This document shows, piece after piece, positions 25,473-35,531 of a stretch of 64,000 bases of DNA. The stretch lies in assembly GCF_017833295.1 (NCBI RefSeq), contig NZ_JAFIBW010000001.1, forward strand, positions 1,922,001-1,986,000, in the 5' to 3' direction. The notes beneath the pieces are model-generated. The model was not told where the DNA came from, made no database searches, and saw nothing but the letters and a program-made list of their open reading frames with translations. Numbering within the stretch: position 1 is the first letter of the stretch; each line of letters opens with the position of its first letter. Both the position numbers and the translations under genes were made by a program. This stretch comes from Methylobacterium sp. PvR107 (GTDB lineage: Bacteria > Pseudomonadota > Alphaproteobacteria > Rhizobiales > Beijerinckiaceae).

Positions 25473-25486
25473 TTGCGCTGGATCAA
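25473..25486. promoter_or_regulatory. Divergent FNR/FixK-type box
   Basis: TTGCGCTGGATCAA. It is centred 69.5 bp from the metal ATPase start at 25410 (minus strand) and 62.5 bp from the start of the Usp pseudogene at 25542 (plus strand). Confidence 0.75.
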
Positions 25487-25541
25487 CGCGCACCCGCGAC
25501 GCCGGGGAGATCAGGGCGAGGCAATCGCTCGGAGCCCGCCG

Positions 25542-25915
25542 ATGTCACGCCCGTCGCCGCACCCTCTCGCGGGTGTCAGACGACAGGACATCCGTGACGT
25601 CTTGGTGGGCAACACGGATGAGGGTCGCGGGGACTAGGTTGCGTTCTCACCGGGTGACGGCCTGACGCTGCGCGGGGGACGCCCGCGCCCAGCGCATCGT
25701 GCCGCCTGGGCGCGGCGGAGGCGGTCGCACGCGCCTGCCCGAATAGCTTCAGGCGTCTGCTGTCGGCCGAGTCCGGCGCGGAGCTCGCACCGCACCGCGC
25801 ACGCCACGCGCGGGACGTTGCGGTCGGCGACCGAGCGGTCGAGTGCGACACGGGCAAGACCTGGCGGGCGGCTGCCCGCGGTTTTCGGGCCGACATGATC
25901 GCCAAGGGGGCTTAG
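25542..25915 (+). pseudogene. Universal stress protein relic
   Basis: The 5' end reads MSRPSPHPLAGV then QDIRDVLVGNTDEGRGD and stops; this is the start of the Usp at 21209 (MSRHDPSPLAAIRDVLVGT). Near the 3' end another frame reads SGAELAPHRARHARDVAVGD and then GFRADMIAKGA, matching GAEFAPHLARHGVNVSVND and FRADMIVMGA of the same paralogue. The middle is mostly deleted, and the final nucleotide loop is gone. An FNR/FixK box is still present upstream at the normal distance. Confidence 0.75.
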
Positions 25916-26205
25916 CGACACGCGCGGAAGCGAGAGCGAATCTCTCGGCAGTCGATAGCTCGCATATTCGGACTTTCATGCGCGCGTTGAAGCGGCCTAC
26001 GGGAGGCGGCAGAGTCCGGCAGATGGATCGACGTGATCATCCCATTGGCCGTATGATCTTTTGACGCAGCGGCGTTTGCGATTGCTGCTTACCCTGTCTG
26101 CGACCGCAGTCTTCGCGCGTGACGAGGAGCGCTTGGCGCGAATGCACTGACCTGCACGGGCAGGATTTATGAGCATGACAAGGCCGAAACGCCGGGAGGG
26201 CTGCG
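25916..26205. other. Intergenic, no gene seen
   Basis: This stretch lies between the Usp relic and the TAXI protein. It shows no convincing reading frame or FNR-type box and marks the right edge of the stress island. Confidence 0.5.
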
Positions 26206-27627
26206 ATGATGCCGGACGCCACGCCCATCGATCTTCATCCGGAACGGAATAATCCTGAGCGGCACACACTCCGCCAGCCGCGTCGCAGCTTAAGGGGCAG
26301 CCTTCTTGTCGTCGTAGGAGTGTTACTCCTGACCGGCGCGGGGTTCGCCGTGGCTCACTTCGGGTCACCGCATGCCAACCTGCGCGTAACCATTGGTCCA
26401 CAGGGCGGCGCTGCTCAACGGTTCATGGCAGCCTTCGTTTCTGTTTCGGCAGTCCAGCATCCCCGCGTTCACTTGGAACTCGTGCAGGTTCCCGACCTCG
26501 CCGCGAGTGCCAAGGCTCTGGAGGACGGCCGAACGGATCTGGCGATCGTGCGCAGCGATGCGGCGGCACCGGCGAACGCCCAGACCATCGTGATCCTGCG
26601 CCGGGATGTCGTGGCTCTCGTTCTGCCGCCCCGTAGCAAAATCACTTCCGCCGCCGGTCTGGTGGGCAAGACGGTCGGGATCGTGGCCGGCCCAGTCCAG
26701 GACAACAATGGTCAAGCACTCGACACAATCCTGAGCTTCTTCGACATCCCCACAAAGGACGTGAGCCGGGTCTTCCTGTCCGTGGCGGAACTCGCACGGG
26801 CTGTTCAGGAGAAAAAGGTCCAGGCCGTGCTCGCGGTAGGCCCGGTGGCGCCCGGTGAGGTGGTCGATGTCGTGGCCGCCATTGCGCGCGCGACCCGGGG
26901 TACGCCCAGCATCCTGGCGATCGACGACGCGGAGGCTATCGGCAAACGCTTCCCCGGCTTCGAGGCGATCGACGTTCCCGCTGGCGCCTTCCGTGCTCGG
27001 CCGGCCACGCCAAGCGATACGGTTTCGACACTCGCCGTCACCTATCGTTTTGCGGCGTCAGAGCTGATGCCCAACGTCGTGGCGGCCGCAATCGCACGCT
27101 CGATCTTGACCACGAAGGCCAAGCTCACGACCGCAACACCGCTTGCCAACCAGATCGAAGCCCCCGATCCCGACGACAAGACCCCCATCCTTCCGGTCCA
27201 CCCCGGCGTAGCCGCCTACCTCAGCGGCGGTGATCAGAGCTTCCTCGATCAATTCCAGCAATACTTCTATGTCATCGGCATCGTCACCAGCGTCATGGGC
27301 TCGATGTTCGCGGTGGTTTCGAGCTACTGGAGCAGGCGGAGGTGCGACGCAGACTGGCAACCGATTCGGCGGCTCGTCGAGATTGCTGATGAGGCCCCAG
27401 AAGCCGAGCTATTCGCGCTGGAGGCACTCGCGCGCGAGACCCGGGCGATCGCCGCGTCCGTGCTCGGCAGGCAGTTCGGGGCCGAGAGCGCCGAGCGGTT
27501 GTCGGCGTTCTCAACGGCGCTTTCCCACGCGAGGCACGCCTTGGATGCCCGAAGGGCCACCTTCGGTTTAGAAGGAGAACACAGGACCGAGACGAAACGT
27601 CAAACGCCTCTGGTTGCAGCTCAGTAA
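26206..27627 (+). CDS. Membrane-anchored TAXI-family solute-binding protein
   Basis: This 473-residue protein has a cytoplasmic basic start and TM1 at about 30-52 (SLLVVVGVLLLTGAGFAVAH). A TAXI/NMT1-type periplasmic binding domain follows (about 57-345: LRVTIGPQGGAAQRFMAAFV, RTDLAIVRSD, VGKTVGIVAGP). TM2 is at about 350-370 (FYVIGIVTSVMGSMFAVVSS), and a cytoplasmic helical tail ends the protein. TAXI proteins usually feed TRAP transporters, but no TRAP permease lies nearby. The second helix and tail suggest a sensing or orphan role instead of simple uptake. Confidence 0.85.
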   Translation: MMPDATPIDLHPERNNPERHTLRQPRRSLRGSLLVVVGVLLLTGAGFAVAHFGSPHANLRVTIGPQGGAAQRFMAAFVSVSAVQHPRVHLELVQVPDLAASAKALEDGRTDLAIVRSDAAAPANAQTIVILRRDVVALVLPPRSKITSAAGLVGKTVGIVAGPVQDNNGQALDTILSFFDIPTKDVSRVFLSVAELARAVQEKKVQAVLAVGPVAPGEVVDVVAAIARATRGTPSILAIDDAEAIGKRFPGFEAIDVPAGAFRARPATPSDTVSTLAVTYRFAASELMPNVVAAAIARSILTTKAKLTTATPLANQIEAPDPDDKTPILPVHPGVAAYLSGGDQSFLDQFQQYFYVIGIVTSVMGSMFAVVSSYWSRRRCDADWQPIRRLVEIADEAPEAELFALEALARETRAIAASVLGRQFGAESAERLSAFSTALSHARHALDARRATFGLEGEHRTETKRQTPLVAAQ

Positions 27628-28051
27628 GATGCTGATACAACCTTCCGAGCAGTCCTCTGGCCTCACCACAGTCGAGGAGAGTTCATGGACATATCCTGGC
27701 GCAACAGGAGGCAGTCAGGGCGGATTTGCCACTATATCGAAGCGCCGCCAACACTGCGCAATACCTTCATATACAGTTTATTATAGATGGTTTTTGAGAG
27801 CTGCCAGACATTATTCCCCGAAAGAATGTATACAATTTGACAATAGCGAAAACTGCGCTTAGGGTCAGTCTTTTACGGGGCGAATCAGCTTCAAAACCTT
27901 GTATTACCTATAATATTTTTATCAATAAGGAAGAGCTGCGCGCTCGCATGATGCTGCGCGTGCGGAGCCTGTGCGAATTTTCGACGGACGACACGGAAAG
28001 AAGTGTGAGCCGCTATTCCGGATCGAACACGATCTTCAAGGGAGGCACTCC
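27628..28051. other. AT-rich intergenic stretch
   Basis: About 420 bp are clearly less GC-rich than the surroundings (for example near 27,770-27,930). Only short unconvincing frames are present. I see no RNA gene or repeat. It may hold the promoter for the small secreted protein at 28052 or be residue of foreign DNA. Confidence 0.5.
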
Positions 28052-28300
28052 ATGAGACACTTGACAGCCCTGCGCCGTACACTGGTTTTGCTCAGCCTTC
28101 TCACCGGCCTCGTCACGCTCCTACCGGTTCCGGCAAGCGCATTGGTCTGCGCCCGCGGCTTGTATCGGGCCGGCTGCGTCGGACCTCGGGGCGGCGTTGC
28201 CGTACGGCGCGGCTTCTACGGCCCACGCGCGGCCTTCGTGCGGCGGGGATACTATGGCCCACGTGCGGTCGTCTATCGGCGCGGCTTCCGCCGCTGGTAG
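28052..28300 (+). CDS. Small secreted Gly/Arg/Tyr repeat protein
   Basis: This 82-residue protein has a signal peptide (about 1-31, ending VPASA). A short mature part is built from repeats of the form RRG[FY]YGPRA[AV] (RRGFYGPRAAFVRRGYYGP and onward), ending RRGFRRW. Two cysteines lie at the mature start (CARGLYRAGC). It is strongly basic and presumably periplasmic or surface-bound. The start has gggaggcac before it. Such repeat proteins are common in Methylobacteriaceae; the function is unknown. Confidence 0.75.
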   Translation: MRHLTALRRTLVLLSLLTGLVTLLPVPASALVCARGLYRAGCVGPRGGVAVRRGFYGPRAAFVRRGYYGPRAVVYRRGFRRW

Positions 28301-28421
28301 CGCGATCCGAGGCCCGACAATCCTTCCAGCGGCCGAACGGCAGCGGCCCCCGCTCGGTGTGGGAGCCACATTAGGACCGCGCTGACCGCCTGCCTGAGCC
28401 AGGCAGTCCCAGGAGACAGTC

Positions 28422-29870
28422 ATGGATGTCACCAGGCGGATCTTCACCGCGGGCGTCGCCACAATCCCGTATGTCGGGCACGGCGTGCCCGTGGCCCGGG
28501 CGCAGAGCACGGTGCAGGATGTGCCGCTCATCGGCAACCGTGCGGTCGCCGATCCGCTGGAGCTGGCGACGGACGCCTACATCTACGGCTACCCGCTGGT
28601 CACAATGGAGATGACCCGGCGTGTGATGACCAACGTAGCCGCGCCCGAAGGCAAGAGTGCTCCGATGGGCCAGTTCGCCAACATGCGCGAATACCCGGAT
28701 GCGAAGTTCCGGGCCGTGACTGCACCGAACGCGGACACGCTCTACTCCAGCGCCTTCGTCGATGTCGGGACGGAACCCCACCTTCTCAGCATTCCGGAGG
28801 AGGACGGTCGCTACTATCTCATGCCGATGCTGAGCGCGTGGACGAACGTCTTCGCCGTGCCGGGCAAGCGTACGACCGGAACCGGGCCACAAACCTATTT
28901 CATCGCCGGACCGGGCTGGAGCGGCAGCGTGCCGCCCGGCGCCAAGCTGATCCAGGCACCGACCAATCTGATCTGGATCATCGGCCGGACCTACTGCACG
29001 GGCACGCCCGAGGATTACAGGGCCGTGCACGCCCTTCAAGATCAGTACCGGCTCATCCCGGCAAGCGCAGCTGGCAAGCCTTTCACACCGATCCCGGGTC
29101 GGGTCGATCCGAGCGTCGACACGAAGATTGCGGTGCGCGAGCAGGTCAACCGCCTGGATGCGACGGTCTACTTCAACCTGCTGGCCACTCTGATGAAGGA
29201 CAACCCGCCGGCGCTAGCGGACGGGGTTCCGGTCGCCAAGATGGCCTCGCTCGGCATCGTTCCAGGCCAGCCCTTCGAACCGCGCAATCTACCGCCCGCA
29301 ACCCGTGACGCGATCGAACAGGCACCGCGGCAGGCAAGCGCCCGAATCATGGAGCACATGAAGGCCACAGGCAGTTACGTGAACGGCTGGACCTTCACGA
29401 CCAACGGCGGCGACTACGGCAAAGACTACCTGCAGCGCGCCTTCATCACGGCGGTCGGGCTCGGCTGCAACCTGCCACAGGATGCCGTCTACCCGCTGAC
29501 CAAGGTCGACGCGGCGGGCCGCCAGCTGACCGGCACATCCAGATACGTGATGCGCTTCCCCGCCGGGGAACTGCCGCCCGTCAACGGGTTCTGGTCGCTG
29601 ACGATGTACGACGCAGACTACTTCTTCGTCCAGAATCCGATCAACCGCTACTCGGTCAGCCCGCGCGACAGCCTCAAGACCAACCCGGACGGCTCGGTCG
29701 ATCTCCTCATCCAGCACGAGAGCCCCGGAGCACAACGCGAGGCGAATTGGCTTCCAGCCCCTGCCGGCCCCTTCCTCCTGATGCTGCGCACTTACTGGCC
29801 GAAGGACGTCCTGCTGAACGGCTCCTGGGCACCGCCGCCGGTCATCCGGAGCTCCAGCGCTACGCTCTGA
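28422..29870 (+). CDS. DUF1254/DUF1214 protein
   Basis: This 482-residue exported protein has a twin-arginine-like start (TRRIFTAG) and predicted cleavage near ARAQ. The N-terminal DUF1254 domain (about 40-180) includes AYIYGYPLVTMEMTRRVMTN and the AP-NADTLYSSAF block. The C-terminal DUF1214 domain (about 350-470) includes FPAGELPPVNGFWSLTMYD and NPDGSVDLLIQH. Proteins of this pair are widespread, periplasmic and of undefined biochemical role. It appears monocistronic. Confidence 0.92.
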   Translation: MDVTRRIFTAGVATIPYVGHGVPVARAQSTVQDVPLIGNRAVADPLELATDAYIYGYPLVTMEMTRRVMTNVAAPEGKSAPMGQFANMREYPDAKFRAVTAPNADTLYSSAFVDVGTEPHLLSIPEEDGRYYLMPMLSAWTNVFAVPGKRTTGTGPQTYFIAGPGWSGSVPPGAKLIQAPTNLIWIIGRTYCTGTPEDYRAVHALQDQYRLIPASAAGKPFTPIPGRVDPSVDTKIAVREQVNRLDATVYFNLLATLMKDNPPALADGVPVAKMASLGIVPGQPFEPRNLPPATRDAIEQAPRQASARIMEHMKATGSYVNGWTFTTNGGDYGKDYLQRAFITAVGLGCNLPQDAVYPLTKVDAAGRQLTGTSRYVMRFPAGELPPVNGFWSLTMYDADYFFVQNPINRYSVSPRDSLKTNPDGSVDLLIQHESPGAQREANWLPAPAGPFLLMLRTYWPKDVLLNGSWAPPPVIRSSSATL

Positions 29871-30144
29871 GCGGCCGCGCGGGCATAGCAAGCGAATGCG
29901 CAAAGTCGCCTCTCGCGTGAAGGACGACGCGGAAACACGGCCAATCGTACTTGCTCACACCCGCCAGGCCGCCTGGTAAGCACTTACATCGCTCCCGGCC
30001 ATGCGATGAGCAGCGCTCCACCGGCCAGATCGATCACTCCGTACAGGGCCATGTCACGGGATGAGGTCAGGACGCTGCTCGGGATTGTGAGAAGCTTTTT
30101 GAGGAGCGACATCCCGCGCTGCCAGTCCTGCCTCATGCCGGAGA
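29871..30144. other. Intergenic, no gene seen
   Basis: This stretch lies between the convergent DUF1254 and LssY_C genes. No convincing gene is seen, and no clear terminator hairpin was noticed. Confidence 0.4.
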
Positions 30145-31029
30145 TCAGTTCGACTTTGCGGCAATGGTGCTCGAAGCCGGCCCGTCAAAACGAAGCAGAT
30201 TGCCGGATCCGGGTGTCAGGTCGGCGACGGCCACAAGACCGTCGCTGACGTAGCGACTCACCGTGCCGAGCGTCAGCCGCTCGCCGGGCCGATGAAAGCG
30301 CACGGGCCCGATACCGCCGTGCTCCGTCAGTTCCTGGACGACGAACGCGCGCTCGGCGTTGGTGTCGACGTCGGTCGCGTGGGTGACCTGCAAACTGAGG
30401 CGCGTCAGGGACAGACCGATGTCCTTGGTCGCAGCGCCGACCCATAGGGCGCGCTCAGTATCTGCTGGTCGGCCTGACGCAAGCCAGAAGGCCGCCGTGT
30501 CGAGCGTCTCCTGGGCGCGCTCCATCGAGAGACCCCAGAAGCGGACGTGGTGGCGCTTGCGCGGACTGTCGTCGATGGCGCGCTGGAAGCCGATGTCCTG
30601 ACCTCGGTTGAACAGATACAGTGTGCTGAAGGGGGCGCTCGGATAAGGCCGGTTCAGAACGAAGGCGCACACCATCCTCCACGAACTGCCGAGGTCCAGC
30701 GGATCCGCCCTAGACCAGCCCGCGAGGGCAAAGGCGCGGTGCAACTCTTCAAGGGCGCCGATCAGGACCAGGTTCACGGGATCGCCGGGGAGGCCATCGC
30801 CGGTCAGTGTGTAGGACGGGACGCGTCCCTTCTTAAGGATGTACGCGCCGAGCCTGATCGCGCGTGGCAGGATCAGGTAGGCAGCGGCGGCGTACGTGGA
30901 CGCAAGCGCCAAGACGAGCGGCAAGCGACGGTCGGCGACGTCGTAGAACAGAACCAGAATCAGCCAGACCGTGGCCAAGCCGAGGAGCGCGACCAGCGTG
31001 CGTTGTCCAAGCAGCTTCAGGCGTCTCAC
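30145..31029 (-). CDS. LssY C-terminal domain membrane protein
   Basis: This 294-residue protein has two or three N-terminal membrane helices (about 10-65: VALLGLATVWLILVLFYDVA and LVLALASTYAAAAYLILP). An LssY_C-type domain follows, with PYPSAPFSTLYLFNRGQD, RKRHHVRFWG, ALWVGAATKDIGLSL and QVTHATDVDTNAER. The start codon is GTG with gaagggaaagg upstream; no ATG occurs before the first helix. LssY was named in Legionella secretion loci, but the domain's activity is unknown. Confidence 0.85.
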   Translation of the reverse strand: MRRLKLLGQRTLVALLGLATVWLILVLFYDVADRRLPLVLALASTYAAAAYLILPRAIRLGAYILKKGRVPSYTLTGDGLPGDPVNLVLIGALEELHRAFALAGWSRADPLDLGSSWRMVCAFVLNRPYPSAPFSTLYLFNRGQDIGFQRAIDDSPRKRHHVRFWGLSMERAQETLDTAAFWLASGRPADTERALWVGAATKDIGLSLTRLSLQVTHATDVDTNAERAFVVQELTEHGGIGPVRFHRPGERLTLGTVSRYVSDGLVAVADLTPGSGNLLRFDGPASSTIAAKSN

Positions 31030-32175
31030 GGCGCAGCCTTTCCCTTCGCCTGCCGTTCCACGGCACTTTCTCGGTGCACCCCGACGTCATCCTGTCCGAG
31101 TTCGACGAAGCGGCGATCTTTGTACGTCCTGCAGCTCAACCGGGGGGACGCCGGACGATTCGGATTGTGAGATCGCCGGCAGGATCGCTCCAGATACGAT
31201 CGGGAAGCCCGCCAAGCCCCTGAACGTGGTGGGGTGGGTGAGATGGGAGGCAAGGCGTGCCTTCATGTCCAGAGCTCCCTGAGCTGCACGATCCGAGCGG
31301 CGACGAGCTTTACCACCACGCGCCCATTCACCCTGCACGGTGTCTCCGGTCTGGCCGTCGATCCGGCGCAGACCCTGACCGTATCGAACGTCGTGTCCGG
31401 TTCGGGGACCTTGTTCAAGCTCGGGCTGGGCACGCTGACGCTGAGCGGGTCCAACACCTTCTCGGGCGGCGTCGTCCTGGCAGCCGGCACCCTCTCGGTC
31501 GCGCGCGACGCCAACCTCGGCGCCGCCAGCGGTCCCCTCGCCTTCGACGGCGGAACCCTCCAGGTCACCGGGACCGCGTTCGCCACCACCACCCGCCCGA
31601 TCCTCTGGGGACCGGCCGGCGGCCGTCTCGACATCGCCGATCCCGCCAACACCTTCACCCTCGCCCAGTCCCTCTCCGGACCCGGCGGACTGACCAAGGC
31701 CGGACCCGGAACCCTCGCCCTGGCGGGCACCAATACCTACACGGGTGCCACCACCCTGGCGGACGGCACCCTGCTCGCCCGCGGCGGGCAGGCCATCGGC
31801 GATCTCAGCTCCGTCACCATCGCGGCCGGCGCGACCCTGGCCCTCGCCGACAGCGAGACCGTCGGATCCCTGGCCGGACAGGGCCGCGTCGCGCTGGGCA
31901 CCGCCCGCCTCACCGCCGGCGCCAACGGCACCGCCACCACCTTCGCCGGCACCCTCGACGGAACCGGCGGCCTGACCAAGGCCGGCGCCGGAACCCTGAC
32001 CCTCACGGGTGCCGGCACCTTCACCGGCCCGGCCATCCTGGCGGCCGGCGGCCTCAGCCTGACCGCCACCGCCAGCCTCGCCGCCCCGGTGTTCACCCGG
32101 CCCGGCACCGCCCTGACCAACGCAGGAAACCTGGCCGGCGGCCTCACCAACGCCGGAACCGCGCTCAACACCGGC

Positions 32176-32436
32176 GCGATCACCGGCGGCGTCGCCAACA
32201 CCGGCATGCTGGCCACCTCCGGCACGCTCGCGGGCGGGCTGACCAATGCCGGCACCGTGACGGCCAGCGCCGGCCGGATCGACGGCGCCATCCGCAACGA
32301 GGCCGGGACCCTGGCCGTCACCGGGGCGGTGGCGAGCGACGGCACCTTCGCCAACGGCGCCGGCGCGACCCTCGCGGTCACCGGCGCCTACAGCCTCGGC
32401 GGGCCGCTGACCAACGCCGGGACCGTCACGGTCGCC
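32176..32436 (+). repeat. Autotransporter internal repeat, copy 1
   Basis: This 261-bp unit encodes GGVANTGMLATSGTLAGGLT through SLGGPLTNAGTVTVA. It is nearly identical in DNA to copy 2 at 32692-32953. It keeps the reading frame and serves as the reference for locating the extra base in copy 2. Confidence 0.8.
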
Positions 32437-32691
32437 CGGACCGCCAGCCTGACGGCGCCCGCCGGCCTCGGCAATGCCGCCAGCCTCGCGAACGACGGGA
32501 CGATCACGGGTGCGGTCGCAAACACCGGCGCGCTCGCGACGAGCGGAACCATCGTCGGCAGCCTCGCCAATGCCGGTCAGGCGACCAACAGCGGCACCGT
32601 CACGGGCGCCGCGGGCAACATCGGCAGCCTGTTCAACGGCGGCGCCATCGCGGGCGGCCTGATCAATGCCGGGCTCACCCTCAACGACGGC

Positions 32692-32953
32692 GCGATCACG
32701 GGCGGTGTCGCCAACACCGGCACGCTGACCACCTCCGGCACGCTCGCGGGCGGGCTGACCAATGCCGGCACCGTGACGGCCAGCGCCGGCCGGATCGACG
32801 GCGCCATCCGCAACGAGGCCGGGACCCCGGCCGTCACCGGGGCGGTGGCGAGCGCCGGCACCTTCGCCAACGGCGCCGGCGCTCGCCACCGCGGTCACCG
32901 GCGCCTACAGCCTCGGCGGGCCGCTGACCAACGCCGGGACCGTCACGGTCGCC
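32692..32953 (+). repeat. Autotransporter internal repeat, copy 2 (frameshifted)
   Basis: This copy is 262 bp against 261 in copy 1. Where copy 1 has gcgaccctcgcggtcacc, copy 2 has gctcgccaccgcggtcacc, one base longer. That base causes the frameshift. Confidence 0.8.
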
Positions 32954-35098
32954 TCCAGCGGCCGACTCATGGCCGGCGGAGTTGCCAATGCCGGCCTGCT
33001 CACCGTAGCGCAGAATGCCAGCGTCCTCGACGACCTGCTCAACACCGGCCGCCTCGTCAACGCCGGCAGCTACACCGCCGACGCCGTCAATGCCGCCGGC
33101 GCCACGCTCGTCAATACCGGCACCTTCACCACGCTATCCGCGCCCTTCGCCAATGCCGGTAGCCTGATCAGCTCGGGCACGCTCTCGGGTGGGCTGGCGA
33201 ACACCGGCGTCGTCCAGGTCTCGGGCGTGCTCGCGGGTGGGGTGAGCAACGTCGTCGGCGCCTCGATCGCGCTGACTGGATCGACCACCAGCATCGGCCG
33301 GCTCACCAACGACGGCATCCTCAACCTCGGCAGCACCGAGCTCGCGGTCGGCTCGCTCGCCGGCGCCACGCCGGAGGCCGTGCTGGGCAACGGGCAGCTC
33401 ACCGTCGGCGGCGACGGCGCCTCCACCAGCTATGCCGGCCGGATCGTCGACGGCGCCACGCAGACCAGCCTGACCAAGATCGGGCCCGGAACCCTGACCC
33501 TCTCGGGACCCAGCCCCCTGTCTGGGCTGGTCCGTGTGCTCGGCGGTGAACTCGCCGTCACCGGGGCCCTGCCGAACGCCGCCCTCGCGATCGGGACCGG
33601 TAGCCTGCTGACCGGCGAGGCGTGGTTCGGCAGCGTCAGCCTCGGCACCGGGGCGACGCTTTCCCCAGGCATCGGTTCGGCGGCGCTGGGCCGTATGAGC
33701 GTGGCCGGCAACCTCGTCCTGGCGCCGGGGGCGCTCTACCGGGTCGACGCCACGGCGGACGGCCGCGCCGACCGGATCGATGCCGGCGGCAGGGCCATTG
33801 TGGCGGGCGCCACCGTCCAGGCGGTTGCGGGCACCGGCCAATATGCCCCGCACACCCGCTATACGATCCTGACCGCGGCCGGCGGCGTGCAGGGACGGTT
33901 TGCCGGGGTGAGCAGCAACTTTGCGTTCCTGACACCGTTCCTCGGCTATGCCCCCGACGCGATCACGCTGACGCTGGCGCGCAACGACCTCGACTTCGTC
34001 GCAGTAGCGCAGACGCGCAACCAGCGCGCGTCCGCTGCGGCCGCACAGGCGGGCGCGGTCGGCTCGCCGCTCTACGACGCGGTGGCGATGCTGTCGGCGC
34101 CCCAGGCGCGGGCAGCGTTCGCCGCGCTGTCGGGGGACGGGCATGCCACCCTCGTTTCGACCGTCTTCGCCAATGCCGGCCTTCTGCGCGAGGCGGTGCT
34201 CGACCGTCTGCGCTGGGACACGACTCCGGCGGCGCGGCCAAGCGACGTACCGGAGACGGCCGTGAGCCTGTGGGGGCTGGGGCTCGGCAGCGTCGGGCAT
34301 GTGCGCACCGACGGCAACGCCGCCGGGCTGTCGCGTCACAGCGCGGGCTTCCTGCTAGGCCTGGACGCGCAGGTCAGAACGCCGCTCGGCGGTCTGCGCC
34401 TCGGCGCGGTCGGCGGCAGCCTGGAGGCGGGCTTTGCCAACCCGGCCCAGGTCCAGACCGTCGCACTCACGAGCACGTTCGGGGGCGTCTACGGCAGCCT
34501 GGAGGCGGGATCGGCTGCGCTGCGGTTCGGAGCGCTGGCGGCGGACGATCCGGCCGGGCTCAGGCGCGTGGTCACCATCCCGGGTCTATCGGATAGCGTC
34601 ACGGCGCGGCTCGGAGGCCACAGCGTGCAGGGCTTCGGCGAGGCGGGCTATCGGATCGGCCTGAGCGGGGCGGTGGACCTGGAGCCGTTCGCGGGCGGGG
34701 CGGTGGCGTCGGTCAAGCGCGAGCGATTCGCAGAGCGGGGCGGGGCCGCCGCGCTGACCGGCTTCGCGCAGGAACACACCGTGCCGAGCGCGACGATAGG
34801 CTTGCGTCTGCAGGTGCAACTGGATCGCGACGATCCTGCGCCGATGTTCGTGCATGGGCTGATGGCCTACCGGCGGTCGTTCGGCGACCTGGTCCCGACT
34901 GTGCCGTTGGCATTCCGGGGTACCAGGGCGCGGTTCGCGAGCCGGGGCCTGCCGCTCGACCGGGACGCGTTGGTGAGCGAGGTCGGGCTCGGGCTGAGGC
35001 TGGCGCCAGGCCTGAGCGTCGGACTGTCCTACACCGGTCAGATCGGCGCCCGCGCCCAGGATCACGCTGCAAAAGGAACTTTGTTCTACAAGTTCTAG

Positions 35099-35531
35099 GC
35101 TTTGGTCCAATATTAGGTCATAGAACGACAGCACTTTTGCGTTGTTAACGGCTTAGATGCGAGGCGGTGAGAAAATCGGCCTGATAGGCGGGGTGGGTCT
35201 TGAGCATCCGACAAACACCTCACGCGAAAGCGACCCGGTGTCTACCAAACCGGAGAAATCCCAGCTGACCCACAAATCGTTCGGTGGGCCCGGCCCCCGA
35301 TGGCGCAGAGGGCTGAGCATCGCCCGGTCTCGCTGGTGCGAAAGCCCAGCGAAAAGTCAATTGGCATGCGGGGTGTTAACCAAATCTTAACCCTTCACGC
35401 GACGGTAATCAGAAGCGATCGCAATTTAACGTTGAGTAATCGCCACCGGCAGGGCGATCATTCGCCATCTCGGCGGGCGAAGGCGACCGGCGAACGACGG
35501 TGCGGATCGCAATGTGGCGCGGGAGGAATGG
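35099..35531. other. Intergenic, no gene seen
   Basis: About 430 bp after the autotransporter show no convincing frame, RNA gene or repeat. The stretch includes some AT-rich runs (near 35,380-35,440), likely a promoter for the gene at 35532. Confidence 0.4.

Larger units (their letters stand above)
31234..35098 (+). pseudogene. Autotransporter, frameshifted and 5'-truncated
   Basis: This is a type V secretion protein of about 1,280 residues in two frames. The passenger begins without a signal peptide and already in repeat sequence (TLTVSNVVSGSGTLFKLGLG, GTLTLSGSNTFSGGVVLAAG). It runs through many Gly/Ala/Asn-rich beta-helix repeats of the type GGLTNAGTV. Near 32890 one extra base shifts frame 1 to frame 2. 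The C-terminal beta-barrel (about 34,200-35,098) is intact and ends GTLFYKF with the terminal Phe expected for outer-membrane insertion. A minus-strand LssY_C gene abuts the missing 5' end. Surface export is unlikely unless the frameshift is bypassed. Confidence 0.8.

Noticed and set aside
31087..32898. A 603-aa minus-strand open frame opposite the autotransporter
   Set aside because: It is Gly/Ala/Arg-rich antisense of the passenger repeats with no signal peptide or recognisable domain.
32870..32905. Programmed frameshifting in the autotransporter
   Set aside because: No slippery run is present, and comparison with the in-frame repeat copy shows a simple one-base insertion.
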